From NCBI GenBank assembly GCA_023251135.1, contig JAHEZJ010000034.1:1-64000 (forward strand): a DNA stretch of 64,000 bases, written 5' to 3'. This document shows positions 23,745 to 32,842 of this stretch, piece by piece (positions within the stretch are counted from its first letter, which is position 1; every line of letters begins with the position of its first letter). The stretch is from Flavobacterium sp. Its GTDB lineage: Bacteria > Bacteroidota > Bacteroidia > Flavobacteriales > Flavobacteriaceae. Below the pieces are notes generated by a model. That model saw only the letters and a list, made by a program, of their open reading frames with translations, did not search any database and was not told where the DNA came from. A program made the position numbers and the translations under genes.

Positions 23745-24204
23745 AAATAAATATACTATAAGAAGAGAAATAATCATTGATAAACCCAAAGCGGAAGTTT
23801 TTGATTTTATAAAACTGAACCGAAATCAAAAATTGTACAGTAAATGGCTATTGCTGGATCCTGCTACAAAAATCGAGATAACAGGTACTGATGGAACTGC
23901 GGGTTCTGTTCTGACTTTTGAAAGCAAACACCATAAGACTGGTAAAGGAGAATGGGAAATAAAAAAAATAGACAATTATAGAATCGATTTTGAACTTCGT
24001 TTTCTGGCGCCTTATGTATTTACGGCAACTGGGCATATGGAAACAAAAAGTTTAGCCGGAAATCAAACAAAGCTTATCTGGATTTATAATAGCGGAATGA
24101 ACTGGCCTAAGAATTTTATGCTTATTTTCTTTGATATGGATAAAATAATTGGAGCTGATGTAGAAGAAAGCCTAACGAATATAAAAACGATTGTAGAAAA
24201 ATAA
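23665..24204 (+). CDS. SRPBCC family protein with N-terminal membrane anchor
   Basis: 179 aa. One N-terminal hydrophobic helix (residues 4-26, IITVLVAIVSIALVVAMF) followed by an SRPBCC/START-like domain: REIIIDKPKAEVFDFI is the typical first strand-helix and LTKLIW-like strands follow (NQTKLIWIYNSGMNWP). Such proteins bind hydrophobic ligands in a deep cavity. Likely tethered to the inner membrane. Followed 26 bp later by the DUF4287 gene. Confidence 0.82.
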   Translation: MKMIFVKIITVLVAIVSIALVVAMFTKNKYTIRREIIIDKPKAEVFDFIKLNRNQKLYSKWLLLDPATKIEITGTDGTAGSVLTFESKHHKTGKGEWEIKKIDNYRIDFELRFLAPYVFTATGHMETKSLAGNQTKLIWIYNSGMNWPKNFMLIFFDMDKIIGADVEESLTNIKTIVEK

Positions 24205-24230
24205 ACGATAACCTTTAAAATTACAAGATT

Positions 24231-24449
24231 ATGTCATTTCAAGCTTATTTAACCAATATTAAAACAAAGACAGGAAAAGGTCCTGATGATTTTAAAAAAC
24301 TTTCAGATGAAAAAGGATTTTCAGTCAGTGGAGAATTAAAACCTGAAGTAAAAGCAACCGAAATTGTGAGCTGGCTAAAAGCAGATTTTGATTTAGGTCA
24401 CGGACACGCAATGGCTATCTATGCGCTTCTTAAAGGATTAAGGAAGTAA
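24231..24449 (+). CDS. DUF4287 domain protein
   Basis: 72 aa, the whole length of a DUF4287 domain: MSFQAYLTNIKTKTGKGPDD at the N-terminus and DFDLGHGHAMAIYALLKG at the C-terminus are characteristic. Small cytosolic protein of unknown function, often encoded beside SRPBCC-domain genes, as here. Confidence 0.85.
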   Translation: MSFQAYLTNIKTKTGKGPDDFKKLSDEKGFSVSGELKPEVKATEIVSWLKADFDLGHGHAMAIYALLKGLRK

Positions 24450-24463
24450 AAAAATAATTGATA

Positions 24464-24497
24464 TAAAAAAAGCTGTCGAATGGACAGCTTTTTTTAT
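24464..24497. terminator. Bidirectional terminator between DUF4287 and acs
   Basis: AAGCTGTC (24470-24477) and GACAGCTT (24483-24490) form a stem flanked by A and T runs on both sides, suiting the two convergent genes. Confidence 0.8.
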
Positions 24498-24509
24498 TTT
24501 GTGAAGATA

Positions 24510-26417
24510 CTAGATCTTCCCTTTTGTAATTTCTTCTACAATTTCAGGGTTCAATAGCGTTGATGTATCTCCAAAATTAGAAAGATCGCCTTCAGCTATT
24601 TTACGTAAAATTCTACGCATAATTTTTCCGGAACGTGTTTTTGGTAAACCGGAAACAAACTGAATTTTATCCAGTTTTGCAATTGGTCCGATGTGATCAG
24701 AAATATACTGATTGATCTCTTTACTAAGATTCGATCTGTCTCTAACTTCTCCTGTCTCTTTCAGAATTACAAAACCATATAATGCATTTCCTTTGATATC
24801 GTGTGGGAATCCAACAATAGCAGATTCGGCTACAGCAGGATGCTCATTGATCGCGTCTTCAATAGGAGCTGTTCCTAAATTATGACCGGATACAATCACA
24901 ACATCATCTACTCTACCGGTGATTCGGTAGTAACCTACTTCGTCTCTTAAAGCACCGTCTCCAGTGAAATATTTTCCAGGGAAAGCAGAGAAATAAGTGT
25001 CTTTGTAACGTTGGTGATCTCCCCAAATGGTTCTGGCGATTCCAGGCCATGGAAATTTGATACATAAACTACCAACAACCTGATTTCCTTCGATTTCATT
25101 GCGTTTTTCGTCCATCAATACAGGCTGGATTCCAGGTAATGGCAAAGTTGCATAGGTTGGTTTTGTTGGCGTTACAAATGCAATTGGCGAAATCATAATT
25201 CCACCAGTTTCGGTTTGCCACCAGGTATCGACCACCGGACATCTTTTGTCTCCAACGTGATCGTTGAACCAGTGCCAGGCTTCTTCGTTGATTGGTTCTC
25301 CAACCGATCCAATTACTTTAAGTGATTTTAGAGGATATTTTTGGATATAATCTAAACTTTCTTTGGCAAGTGAACGAATTGCTGTTGGTGCGGTATAAAA
25401 TTGTGTGATTTTATGTTTTTCGATAATGTCCCAAAAACGGCTGAAATCAGGATAAGACGGAACTCCTTCAAAAATTACGGTAGTTCCTCCATTTAATAGA
25501 GGTCCGTATAAAATATAAGAGTGTCCTGTAATCCATCCAATGTCAGCAGTACACCAGAAAATATCATTTTCTTCGTGATTGAAAACATTTTTGAAGGTAT
25601 AGGCAGTATAAACCATATATCCGGCTGTGGTATGTACCATTCCTTTTGGTTTACCTGTTGAACCAGAAGTGTACAGAATAAATAACGGATCCTCAGCGTC
25701 CATTATTTCAGCTACACTATTGTCCATTGCACTATTCAATAAAGGTTGTAACCATTCGTCACGACCTTCTTTCATTTTAATTTGAGTATTGGTTCTTTTT
25801 ACAACCAAAACTTTAGTAACTGACGGACAGGTATCTAATGCCTCATCAACAATACCTTTAAGGTCAATGGTTTTATTACCTCTGTATCCTCCATCAGCTG
25901 TAATAACCATTTTACATTCGCAATCGTTTATTCTGGCAGATACAGCTGAAGCTGAAAATCCGGCAAAAACAACCGAGTGAATGGCTCCAATTCTGGCACA
26001 GGCCAATACCGCCACAGCCAGTTCAGGAATCATTGGTAAGTAAATACAAACTCTGTCTCCTTTACGAACACCCTGCTCACGCAAAACATTCGCCATTTTT
26101 GAAACTCTTTCGTATAATTCATTATACGTTATGTGTAAGGCGTTTTCAGACGGATCGTTCGGTTCAAAAATGATAGCCGTTTTTTCTCCTCTTTTGCTTA
26201 AATGCCTGTCAATGCAATTTTTGGTAATGTTAACTTTTGCCTCCGTAAACCACTTTACTTCTGCATCCCCCATATTAAAGTCAACTACTTTTTCCCACTG
26301 TTGGTACCAGGTAAAATTTTCCTCAGCTATCTTTCCCCAAAATTTCCTGGGTTCCCTTATTGACTTATTGTAATGTTTAAAATATTGTTCTAAATTTTCA
26401 ATTTTATAATAACTCAT
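24510..26417 (-). CDS. acs: Acetyl-CoA synthetase
   Basis: 635 aa from the ATG at 26417 (MSYYKIENLEQYFKHYNKSI). AMP-binding signature YTSGSTGKPKG, WWQTETGG, and the C-terminal lysine motif KTRSGKIMRRILR, where acetylation inactivates Acs in other bacteria. It converts acetate, CoA and ATP to acetyl-CoA in the cytosol. The frame is open 29 codons further upstream, but that part is hydrophobic and not conserved in the family. It converges on the operon that includes the DUF294 regulator. Confidence 0.95.
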   Translation of the reverse strand: MSYYKIENLEQYFKHYNKSIREPRKFWGKIAEENFTWYQQWEKVVDFNMGDAEVKWFTEAKVNITKNCIDRHLSKRGEKTAIIFEPNDPSENALHITYNELYERVSKMANVLREQGVRKGDRVCIYLPMIPELAVAVLACARIGAIHSVVFAGFSASAVSARINDCECKMVITADGGYRGNKTIDLKGIVDEALDTCPSVTKVLVVKRTNTQIKMKEGRDEWLQPLLNSAMDNSVAEIMDAEDPLFILYTSGSTGKPKGMVHTTAGYMVYTAYTFKNVFNHEENDIFWCTADIGWITGHSYILYGPLLNGGTTVIFEGVPSYPDFSRFWDIIEKHKITQFYTAPTAIRSLAKESLDYIQKYPLKSLKVIGSVGEPINEEAWHWFNDHVGDKRCPVVDTWWQTETGGIMISPIAFVTPTKPTYATLPLPGIQPVLMDEKRNEIEGNQVVGSLCIKFPWPGIARTIWGDHQRYKDTYFSAFPGKYFTGDGALRDEVGYYRITGRVDDVVIVSGHNLGTAPIEDAINEHPAVAESAIVGFPHDIKGNALYGFVILKETGEVRDRSNLSKEINQYISDHIGPIAKLDKIQFVSGLPKTRSGKIMRRILRKIAEGDLSNFGDTSTLLNPEIVEEITKGKI

Positions 26418-26921
26418 ACGTTTTTGGAATTTTTTTATAAATGTATTGAATATCAGTCTATTCTTAAAATTATTTAATTCATAAATAATAGCAAAAAAAA
26501 ACACATATAGAAAAAAATATCGCGTTTTAATGGCTATAATTTAAAAAATAGCTTTTTGAAGAAAAAAAGCATATTTGCGAAAAAGGCACGATAAATGAAT
26601 ACCATGCCTTTTCAATTTTAACAATTTCAATAACAATTAATTTTGTAATTCTGTACCAAAGTACACTGTCATATTTTGAAAATAGTAGCAGCTTTATTAA
26701 TTAAAATGAAACTTTCAACAGGTATATTTAGTGCTAAATATACTCCCCTTCATTAGGGATTAGCTTCACTTAACTTACATGTGCTTACTCACAGAAGTTA
26801 AGTGAACGCAATTTGCATCTATATCCATTTTTCTTAATAAGTGCTTACTAATTCAAAATATTACATAGAACAGAGATACAGTGCAGATTCCACAAGCGAA
26901 TATGTGGTAATTCCCAATTTA
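26418..26921. other. 504-bp gap between ilvC and acs with two palindromes
   Basis: No ORF is supported here. GTATATTTAG-TG-CTAAATATAC (26722-26743) is a perfect 10-bp palindrome of operator type. TTCACTTAACTT (26765-26776) and AAGTTAAGTGAA (26795-26806) are a perfect 12-bp inverted repeat with an 18-nt loop. The word GTGCTTACT occurs at 26781 and again near 26841. The region lies upstream of acs and downstream of ilvC, so it could hold the acs control region or a small RNA. Confidence 0.5.
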
Positions 26922-28390
26922 TTATCCAATTTTTTTCATTGCCGTCATTGACTCTCTCAACCATGCCCCTACTTCTTCGATAGGATGTTGACGAACTTCT
27001 TTGTTTACAGCAATTAAGGTCGCATTGTCTACTCCATTTGTGGTAGAGAATGGTTTTCCTATTACATTTGTTTCAACAGTTTTCATGAACTCGGTCAATA
27101 ACGGTTTGCAGGCATGATCAAATAAATAACAACCGTATTCTGCTGTGTCTGAAATCACGCGGTTCATTTCAAATAATTTTTTTCTTGCTATAGTGTTGGC
27201 AATTAAAGGTAATTCGTGTAATGATTCGTAATAAGCTGATTCTTCGATGATTCCTGCTTCTGTCATGGTTTCGAAAGCTAGTTCAACACCGGCTTTTACC
27301 ATAGCGATCATCAAAACTCCGTTGTCAAAGTACTCCTGCTCTGAAATTGGCGCTTCCTGAGGAGCTGTTTTCTCAAAGTTAGTTTCACCAGTTGCAGCTC
27401 TCCATTTCAATAAGTTAACATCATTATTCGCCCAGTCGATCATCATGGTTCTGGAGAATTCACCGGAGATAATATCATCCTGGTGTTTCTGGAACAATGG
27501 TCTCATGATATCTTTTAATTCTTCAGCAATTTCGTAAGCTTCAATTTTTGCAGGATTCGAAAGACGGTCCATCATATTGGTGATACCACCATGTTTCAAA
27601 GCTTCTGTGATGGTTTCCCACCCGTATTGAATTAATTTTGAAGCATAGGCTTTATCGATTCCTTTCTCCACCATTTTATCAAAACATAAAATAGAACCGG
27701 TTTGCAATAATCCGCAAAGGATAGTTTGCTCTCCCATTAGATCTGATTTTACTTCTGCAACAAATGACGATTTTAATACTCCTGCTTTATGACCTCCCGT
27801 GGCTACAGCATAAGCTTTTGCCTGATCTAAACCAAAACCGTTTGGATCATTTTCCGGGTGAACAGCGATAAGCGTCGGTACACCAAATCCTCTTTTATAT
27901 TCTTCACGAACCTCAGAACCCGGGCATTTTGGAGCGCACATAATTACAGTGATGTCTTTACGAATCTGCATTCCTTCTTCACAATATTGAATCCGTGAGA
28001 ATACGATAAAGTTGATCCGTTTTTCATTAAAGGCATAATGGCAGTAACTACAGCAGTGTGTTGTTTGTCAGGTGTTAAATTACAAACTAAGTCAGCAGTT
28101 GGAATTAATTCTTCATAAGTACCTACTTTAAATCCGTTTTCAGTAGCATTTTTATAAGATGCTCTTTTTTCAGCAATTGCATCTGCACGCAATGCATATG
28201 AAATGTCTAAACCAGAATCTCTCATGTTTAAACCCTGATTCAAACCTTGTGCACCACAGCCCACAATGACAACTTTTTTTCCTGCTAATGCCGAAATTCC
28301 GTCTGCAAATTCAGATTGCTCCATAAATTCGCAAACTCCTAATTGTTCTAATTGTAATCTAAGTGGTAATGTGTTGAAATAATTTGCCAT
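26922..28390 (-). pseudogene. ilvC: Ketol-acid reductoisomerase, split by a one-base deletion
   Basis: Both halves are clear class II IlvC. The N-terminal half has the Rossmann motif [21 protein letters not shown], and the C-terminal half begins [17 protein letters not shown]. At about 27980 the expected GTG GAA GAA GGA ATG reads GTGAAGAAGGAATG, one G short, and the frame ends 10 codons later. Restoring the base gives 489 aa, close to the 491 aa of the family. Reaction: acetolactate or acetohydroxybutyrate to the dihydroxy acid with NADPH. All other family residues look intact, so the change is recent or a sequencing error. Confidence 0.88.
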
Positions 28391-28451
28391 TTTTTTTAAA
28401 AATATTTAATGAATGTTGTAATTTAATAATTGGTTAATAGATCAGATACTA

Positions 28452-28973
28452 CTATTTGAATGTTTCTAATAGCGTTGAAATTTCCATTTTTTCTTTTGAG
28501 ACCGATATTCTGCCAGAACGTACAAACTGCATAATGCCGTAAGGTTTGAATTTTGCGTACAATTCTTCAATTTCAGAGCGTCTTCCGGATTTTGAAATCA
28601 CGAAGAAATCACGGGATACCGTAACAATTGTAGCCTGACTGTCTTTGATGATGTTTTGAATTTGTTTTTCATCAAATAACAAACTTGAAGCAATTTTAAA
28701 TAAAGCATTTTCCAGATAAATGGTTTCTTCATCGGTGTGATAGAACGCTTTTATAACTTCGATTTGTTTTTCAATTTGTCCTACGATATTTCTAACCCAC
28801 TTCTCTGTTGTTTCCACTACGATAATGAATCGGGAAACACTGTCAATTTCTGATTCAGAAACGTTTAGACTTAATATGTTGATGTGACGCTTTAAGAATA
28901 TTCCGGATATCCTGTTTAACAGCCCCACATTATTTTCTGAGTATACCGATATGGTAAATGTTCTGTTTTCCAT
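28452..28973 (-). CDS. ilvN: Acetolactate synthase small (regulatory) subunit
   Basis: 173 aa. An N-terminal ACT domain (FTISVYSENNVGLLNRISGI, residues 4-23) binds valine for feedback inhibition in this family, followed by the ALS small-subunit C-terminal domain. It partners IlvB. Located between ilvB and ilvC, in the usual order. The gap to ilvB (28974-29060) holds a GTTTCAGG-type palindromic repeat. Confidence 0.93.
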   Translation of the reverse strand: MENRTFTISVYSENNVGLLNRISGIFLKRHINILSLNVSESEIDSVSRFIIVVETTEKWVRNIVGQIEKQIEVIKAFYHTDEETIYLENALFKIASSLLFDEKQIQNIIKDSQATIVTVSRDFFVISKSGRRSEIEELYAKFKPYGIMQFVRSGRISVSKEKMEISTLLETFK

Positions 28974-28992
28974 TTGTTTTTTAGTTTATTTT

Positions 28993-29055
28993 GTTTCAGG
29001 TTTCAAGTTTCAAGTTCTTCTGAGAACGTGTAACCTTAAACCTGAAACCTGAAAC
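28993..29055. repeat. GTTTCAGG/CCTGAAAC palindromic repeat in the ilvB-ilvN gap
   Basis: GTTTCAGGTTTCAAG on the left faces CCTGAAACCTGAAAC on the right around a centre GAACGTGTAACC. Related tracts lie at 39811-39860 and 43075-43124, always intergenic. Confidence 0.65.
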
Positions 29056-29060
29056 TTTTT

Positions 29061-30749
29061 TTAGCTTAATCTAATTTCAGAAACACATGCTCCCGTTGGA
29101 ATCATTGGGAATACGTTGTTTTCTTTTTCTACCATAACTTCTAAGAAATAAGAATCTTTTGAAGCCAGCATTTCTGCAACGGCTGCGTCTAAATCTTCTC
29201 TTTGTGTTACTTTTTTAGATTTAATATGATACCCTTCAGCAATAGCGACAAAATTTGGATTGATCATTTTTGTTGATGCATATCGGTTGTCAAAAAACAA
29301 TTCCTGCCACTGACGTACCATTCCTAAAAATTCATTGTTTAAGATGACAATTTTTACGGGCACCTTAGTCTGAAAAATCGTTCCCAGTTCCTGAATGTTC
29401 ATTTGAAAACCTCCATCACCAATAATAGCTACTACTTCGCGATCTGGTTTCCCCATTTTAGCGCCAATGGCCGCAGGCAAAGCAAACCCCATAGTCCCTA
29501 ATCCTCCCGAAGTAATATTACTTTTGGTCGAATTAAATTTGGCATAACGACAGGCGAACATTTGGTGTTGTCCAACATCTGAAACGATAATGGCATCTCC
29601 TTTGGAGTGCTTGTTAATCATTTCTACGGTTTCGCCCATTGAGATTCCTTTATTATTGGTCGGGTTTAATTCTTCTTTAATGACAGTATCATACTCGATT
29701 TGCTGTAGTTCTTTAAATTCGTTGTGCCATGAATCGTGTGATTTTGCTTCGAGTAAAGGCAATAAAGCGGTTAACGCCTCTTTTACATCTCCAAGAACTG
29801 CGATTTCGGTTTTTACGTTTTTGTCAACTTCTGCTGGATCAATTTCGAAGTGAATTACTTTTGCCTGTTTGGCATACGTATTCAGGTTTCCGGTAACACG
29901 GTCGTCAAAACGCATTCCGAGTGCGATTAAAACATCACATTCGTTTGTTAGTAAATTGGGTCCATAGTTTCCGTGCATTCCTAACATTCCTACGTTTAAA
30001 GGATGATCTGTTGGCAAAGCTGAAAGTCCTAAAATGGTCCAGGCAGCCGGGATTCCCGATTTTTCAAGTACAGCTTTAAATTCGGCTTCCGCTTGTCCCA
30101 GTATGATTCCCTGACCAAAAACGATAAAAGGTTTTTTGGCGCTATTGATTAAAGCAGCAGCTTCGGCAACTTTGTCTAATTTCAATTTAGGAACCGGTGT
30201 ATAACTTCTGATTCCGGTGCATTTTTCATAACTAAAATCAAGTTTATCAAACTGTGCGTTTTTAGTAATGTCGATCAATACAGGTCCTGGACGTCCGGAA
30301 CGTGCAATGTAGAATGCTTTTGCAATTACTTCAGGGATCTCTGACGCTTCGGTAACCTGATAATTCCATTTTGTTACCGGAGTCGAAATTCCGATGATAT
30401 CGGTTTCCTGAAAAGCATCAGATCCTAACAAATGTTTCCCCACCTGGCCTGTAATACAAACCATTGGTGTCGAATCGATTTGCGCATCTGCGATCCCGGT
30501 AATCAAATTAGTGGCTCCCGGTCCTGAGGTTGCGATGGCCACCCCTACTTTTCCTGTTGCTCTGGCATATCCCTGAGCAGCATGTGTAGCACCTTGTTCG
30601 TGGCGTACCAAAACATGGTGCAGTTGATCCTGAAATTTATATAATTCATCGTAAACTGGCATGATCGCTCCTCCCGGATAACCATATAGCAAGTCTACTC
30701 CTTCTTCTAACAAACATCTTATAACGGCTTCAGCCCCTGATATTTTCAT
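29061..30749 (-). CDS. ilvB: Acetolactate synthase large (catalytic) subunit
   Basis: 562 aa from the ATG at 30749 (MKISGAEAVIRCLLEEGVDL); ten more codons are open upstream. The TPP-enzyme N-terminal domain has the catalytic Glu region (RHEQGATHAAQGYARATGK), and the TPP-binding motif GDGGFQMNIQELGTI is in the C-terminal domain. It condenses pyruvate with pyruvate or 2-oxobutyrate, the first common step to Val/Leu and Ile. Second gene of the ilv operon. Confidence 0.95.
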   Translation of the reverse strand: MKISGAEAVIRCLLEEGVDLLYGYPGGAIMPVYDELYKFQDQLHHVLVRHEQGATHAAQGYARATGKVGVAIATSGPGATNLITGIADAQIDSTPMVCITGQVGKHLLGSDAFQETDIIGISTPVTKWNYQVTEASEIPEVIAKAFYIARSGRPGPVLIDITKNAQFDKLDFSYEKCTGIRSYTPVPKLKLDKVAEAAALINSAKKPFIVFGQGIILGQAEAEFKAVLEKSGIPAAWTILGLSALPTDHPLNVGMLGMHGNYGPNLLTNECDVLIALGMRFDDRVTGNLNTYAKQAKVIHFEIDPAEVDKNVKTEIAVLGDVKEALTALLPLLEAKSHDSWHNEFKELQQIEYDTVIKEELNPTNNKGISMGETVEMINKHSKGDAIIVSDVGQHQMFACRYAKFNSTKSNITSGGLGTMGFALPAAIGAKMGKPDREVVAIIGDGGFQMNIQELGTIFQTKVPVKIVILNNEFLGMVRQWQELFFDNRYASTKMINPNFVAIAEGYHIKSKKVTQREDLDAAVAEMLASKDSYFLEVMVEKENNVFPMIPTGACVSEIRLS

Positions 30750-30900
30750 AGTATCTTTTTTTTCAAAAATCAATTTCAAGTTTCAATTTTAAAAATCTCG
30801 AACAAGTATCAAATCACAGTTGATCTGTTTCTACTTTTTGTTGCTGTTGATTTTTAGTATTGTCATTGCTATTGTATGATTGAGATTGTTATTTTTTAAA

Positions 30901-32574
30901 TTATTTATCGGTAACGCAACCTGTCGAAGCGCTTGAGACTGATCTGGCGTACTTTAACAAAACTCCTTTGTTTACTTTTAAAGGAGGCTGAATCCAGCTT
31001 TCTTTACGAGCTGCAAATTCTTCGTCAGATATTTTCAGGTTGATTGTATTTTTTACAGCATCGATAGCAATTAAATCACCATCTTTTACCAGTGCAATAC
31101 CTCCGCCATCATAAGCCTCTGGTGTAATGTGTCCTACCACAAAGCCATGTGAACCTCCAGAGAACCTGCCGTCAGTAATAAGAGCACAGCTGCTTCCTAA
31201 TCCGGCTCCAATAATGGCCGATGTTGGTTTTAGCATCTCAGGCATCCCCGGACCACCTTTTGGTCCACAATACCTAATGACGACTACATTACCGGGTTTT
31301 ATTTTTCCGGCTTCAAGACCAGGAATTACCTCAAATTCTCCTTCAAAAACTACAGCCGGACCTTCAAAATATTCTCCTTCTTTTCCGCTGATTTTGGCTA
31401 CAGCACCTTCAGAAGCAAGGTTTCCGTATAATACCTGAATGTTTCCGGTTGGTTTTAAAGCTTTTTGTATTTCATGAATTACTTGTTGTCCATCTTGTAA
31501 ATCGGGCGTGGAAGCTAAGTTTTCAGCAACTGTTTTTCCGGTCACAGTTAAACAATCTCCATGAATAAGTCCAACTTTTAGTAAATATTTCATAACCGAA
31601 GGGATACCTCCTGCTTCATGAATATCTTCCATCATATATTTACCGCTTGGTTTCATGTCCGCAAGTACAGGAGTTCTGTCGTTAATGGCCTGAAAATCGT
31701 CAAGTGTAATTTCAATATCCACGGCATGTGCCATCGCGATTAAATGCATTACAGCATTTGTTGAACCTCCTAAAACGGCAACAATTGTAATGGCATTTTC
31801 AAACGCCTTACGAGTCATAATGTCTCTCGGCTTAATATCTTTTTCCAATAATGTTTTAATGGCTTCACCAGCCGCAAGACATTCGTCTCTTTTTTCCTGA
31901 CTCAATGCTGGATTGGAAGAGCTGTAAGGCAAACTCATTCCTAAGGCTTCGATTGCCGAAGACATGGTATTGGCTGTATACATACCACCGCAGGCACCAG
32001 CACCCGGGCAGGCATTTTGAATAACTCCTTTAAAATCTTCGGGAGTAATTTCATTTTTTACTTTTTTTCCTAAGGCTTCAAAAGCCGAAACAATATTCAG
32101 AGATTCTCCTTTCCATTTTCCGGAATGGATTGATCCTCCATAAACCATAAGCGACGGACGGTTTAATCTTCCCATTGCGATTAACGCTCCGGGCATATTT
32201 TTGTCACAACCCGGAATTGCGATGATACTATCGTACCATTGTGCTCCGGCAACGGTTTCGATAGAATCGGCAATTACATCACGGGAAACCAATGAGTAAC
32301 GCATTCCTTCGGTACCGTTTGAAATACCGTCACTAACACCAATGGTATTAAAAATAAGTCCGACCAGATCTGCATCCCAAACACCTTTTTTAACATCTTT
32401 TGCTAAATCATTCAGGTGCATGTTGCAGGTGTTACCGTCGTAACCCATACTCACAATACCTACCTGTGCTTTTTTCAAATCTTCTTCAGTTAAACCAATA
32501 CCGTACAACATCGCTTGCGCCGCAGGTTGTGTTTGATCTTGAGTGATGGTTTTGCTGTACTTATTTAATTCCAT
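30901..32574 (-). CDS. ilvD: Dihydroxy-acid dehydratase
   Basis: 557 aa. Fe-S cluster cysteines appear in [26 protein letters not shown] and [32 protein letters not shown] near the C-terminus is also typical. It converts dihydroxy acids to the 2-oxo acids that give Val, Leu and Ile. First gene of the ilv operon, behind the leader peptide and attenuator at 32604-32732. Confidence 0.95.
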   Translation of the reverse strand: MELNKYSKTITQDQTQPAAQAMLYGIGLTEEDLKKAQVGIVSMGYDGNTCNMHLNDLAKDVKKGVWDADLVGLIFNTIGVSDGISNGTEGMRYSLVSRDVIADSIETVAGAQWYDSIIAIPGCDKNMPGALIAMGRLNRPSLMVYGGSIHSGKWKGESLNIVSAFEALGKKVKNEITPEDFKGVIQNACPGAGACGGMYTANTMSSAIEALGMSLPYSSSNPALSQEKRDECLAAGEAIKTLLEKDIKPRDIMTRKAFENAITIVAVLGGSTNAVMHLIAMAHAVDIEITLDDFQAINDRTPVLADMKPSGKYMMEDIHEAGGIPSVMKYLLKVGLIHGDCLTVTGKTVAENLASTPDLQDGQQVIHEIQKALKPTGNIQVLYGNLASEGAVAKISGKEGEYFEGPAVVFEGEFEVIPGLEAGKIKPGNVVVIRYCGPKGGPGMPEMLKPTSAIIGAGLGSSCALITDGRFSGGSHGFVVGHITPEAYDGGGIALVKDGDLIAIDAVKNTINLKISDEEFAARKESWIQPPLKVNKGVLLKYARSVSSASTGCVTDK

Positions 32575-32603
32575 TATTGTGTTATTTGTTTTAATTTTTG
32601 TTC

Positions 32604-32634
32604 AAAAAAAAACCTTCCAGTATTTGGAAGGTTT
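32604..32634 (-). terminator. ilv operon attenuator terminator
   Basis: AAACCTTCCA (32610-32619) pairs with TGGAAGGTTT (32625-32634); a T run follows on the minus strand. It lies between the Ile/Val-rich leader peptide and ilvD, as in classical attenuation. Confidence 0.8.
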
Positions 32635-32657
32635 GTAATATAGTTTTTCAATTATAT

Positions 32658-32732
32658 TTATACCATTCCCCGTGCAGATGTGATAATCACATTTACAGTA
32701 ATGACAGAAATAATAATAATTGAGTTTTGCAC
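32658..32732 (-). CDS. ilv operon leader peptide (Ile/Val-rich, 24 aa)
   Basis: From a GTG start the frame reads MQNSIIIISVITVNVIITSA followed by RGMV and stop: 7 Ile and 4 internal or terminal Val codons in 24, clustered ahead of a terminator hairpin and ilvD. Ribosome stalling at Ile or Val codons would prevent the terminator from forming. A TAnnTTTG box (TACTTTTG) lies at 32753-32760, so the leader RNA would start about 12 nt before the GTG. Confidence 0.78.
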   Translation of the reverse strand: MQNSIIIISVITVNVIITSARGMV

Positions 32733-32752
32733 TTTCTTTTTTTTTAGTTTGA

Positions 32753-32760
32753 CAAAAGTA
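32753..32760 (-). promoter_or_regulatory. -7 box of the ilv operon promoter
   Basis: TACTTTTG on the minus strand fits TAnnTTTG. A TTTG lies 24 bp upstream, somewhat further than the usual 17-23 bp. Confidence 0.5.
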
Positions 32761-32842
32761 TGAAAACTTAAAGGACTAAAAAAACAAAATCTCAACATTT
32801 TACATACTTCTTGTTATTTATTCTAGTTTTTAACAGAAAACC

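Noticed and set aside
26922..28390. Programmed frameshift in ilvC
   Set aside because: No slippery heptamer or stimulating hairpin is evident, and IlvC is not known to use recoding.
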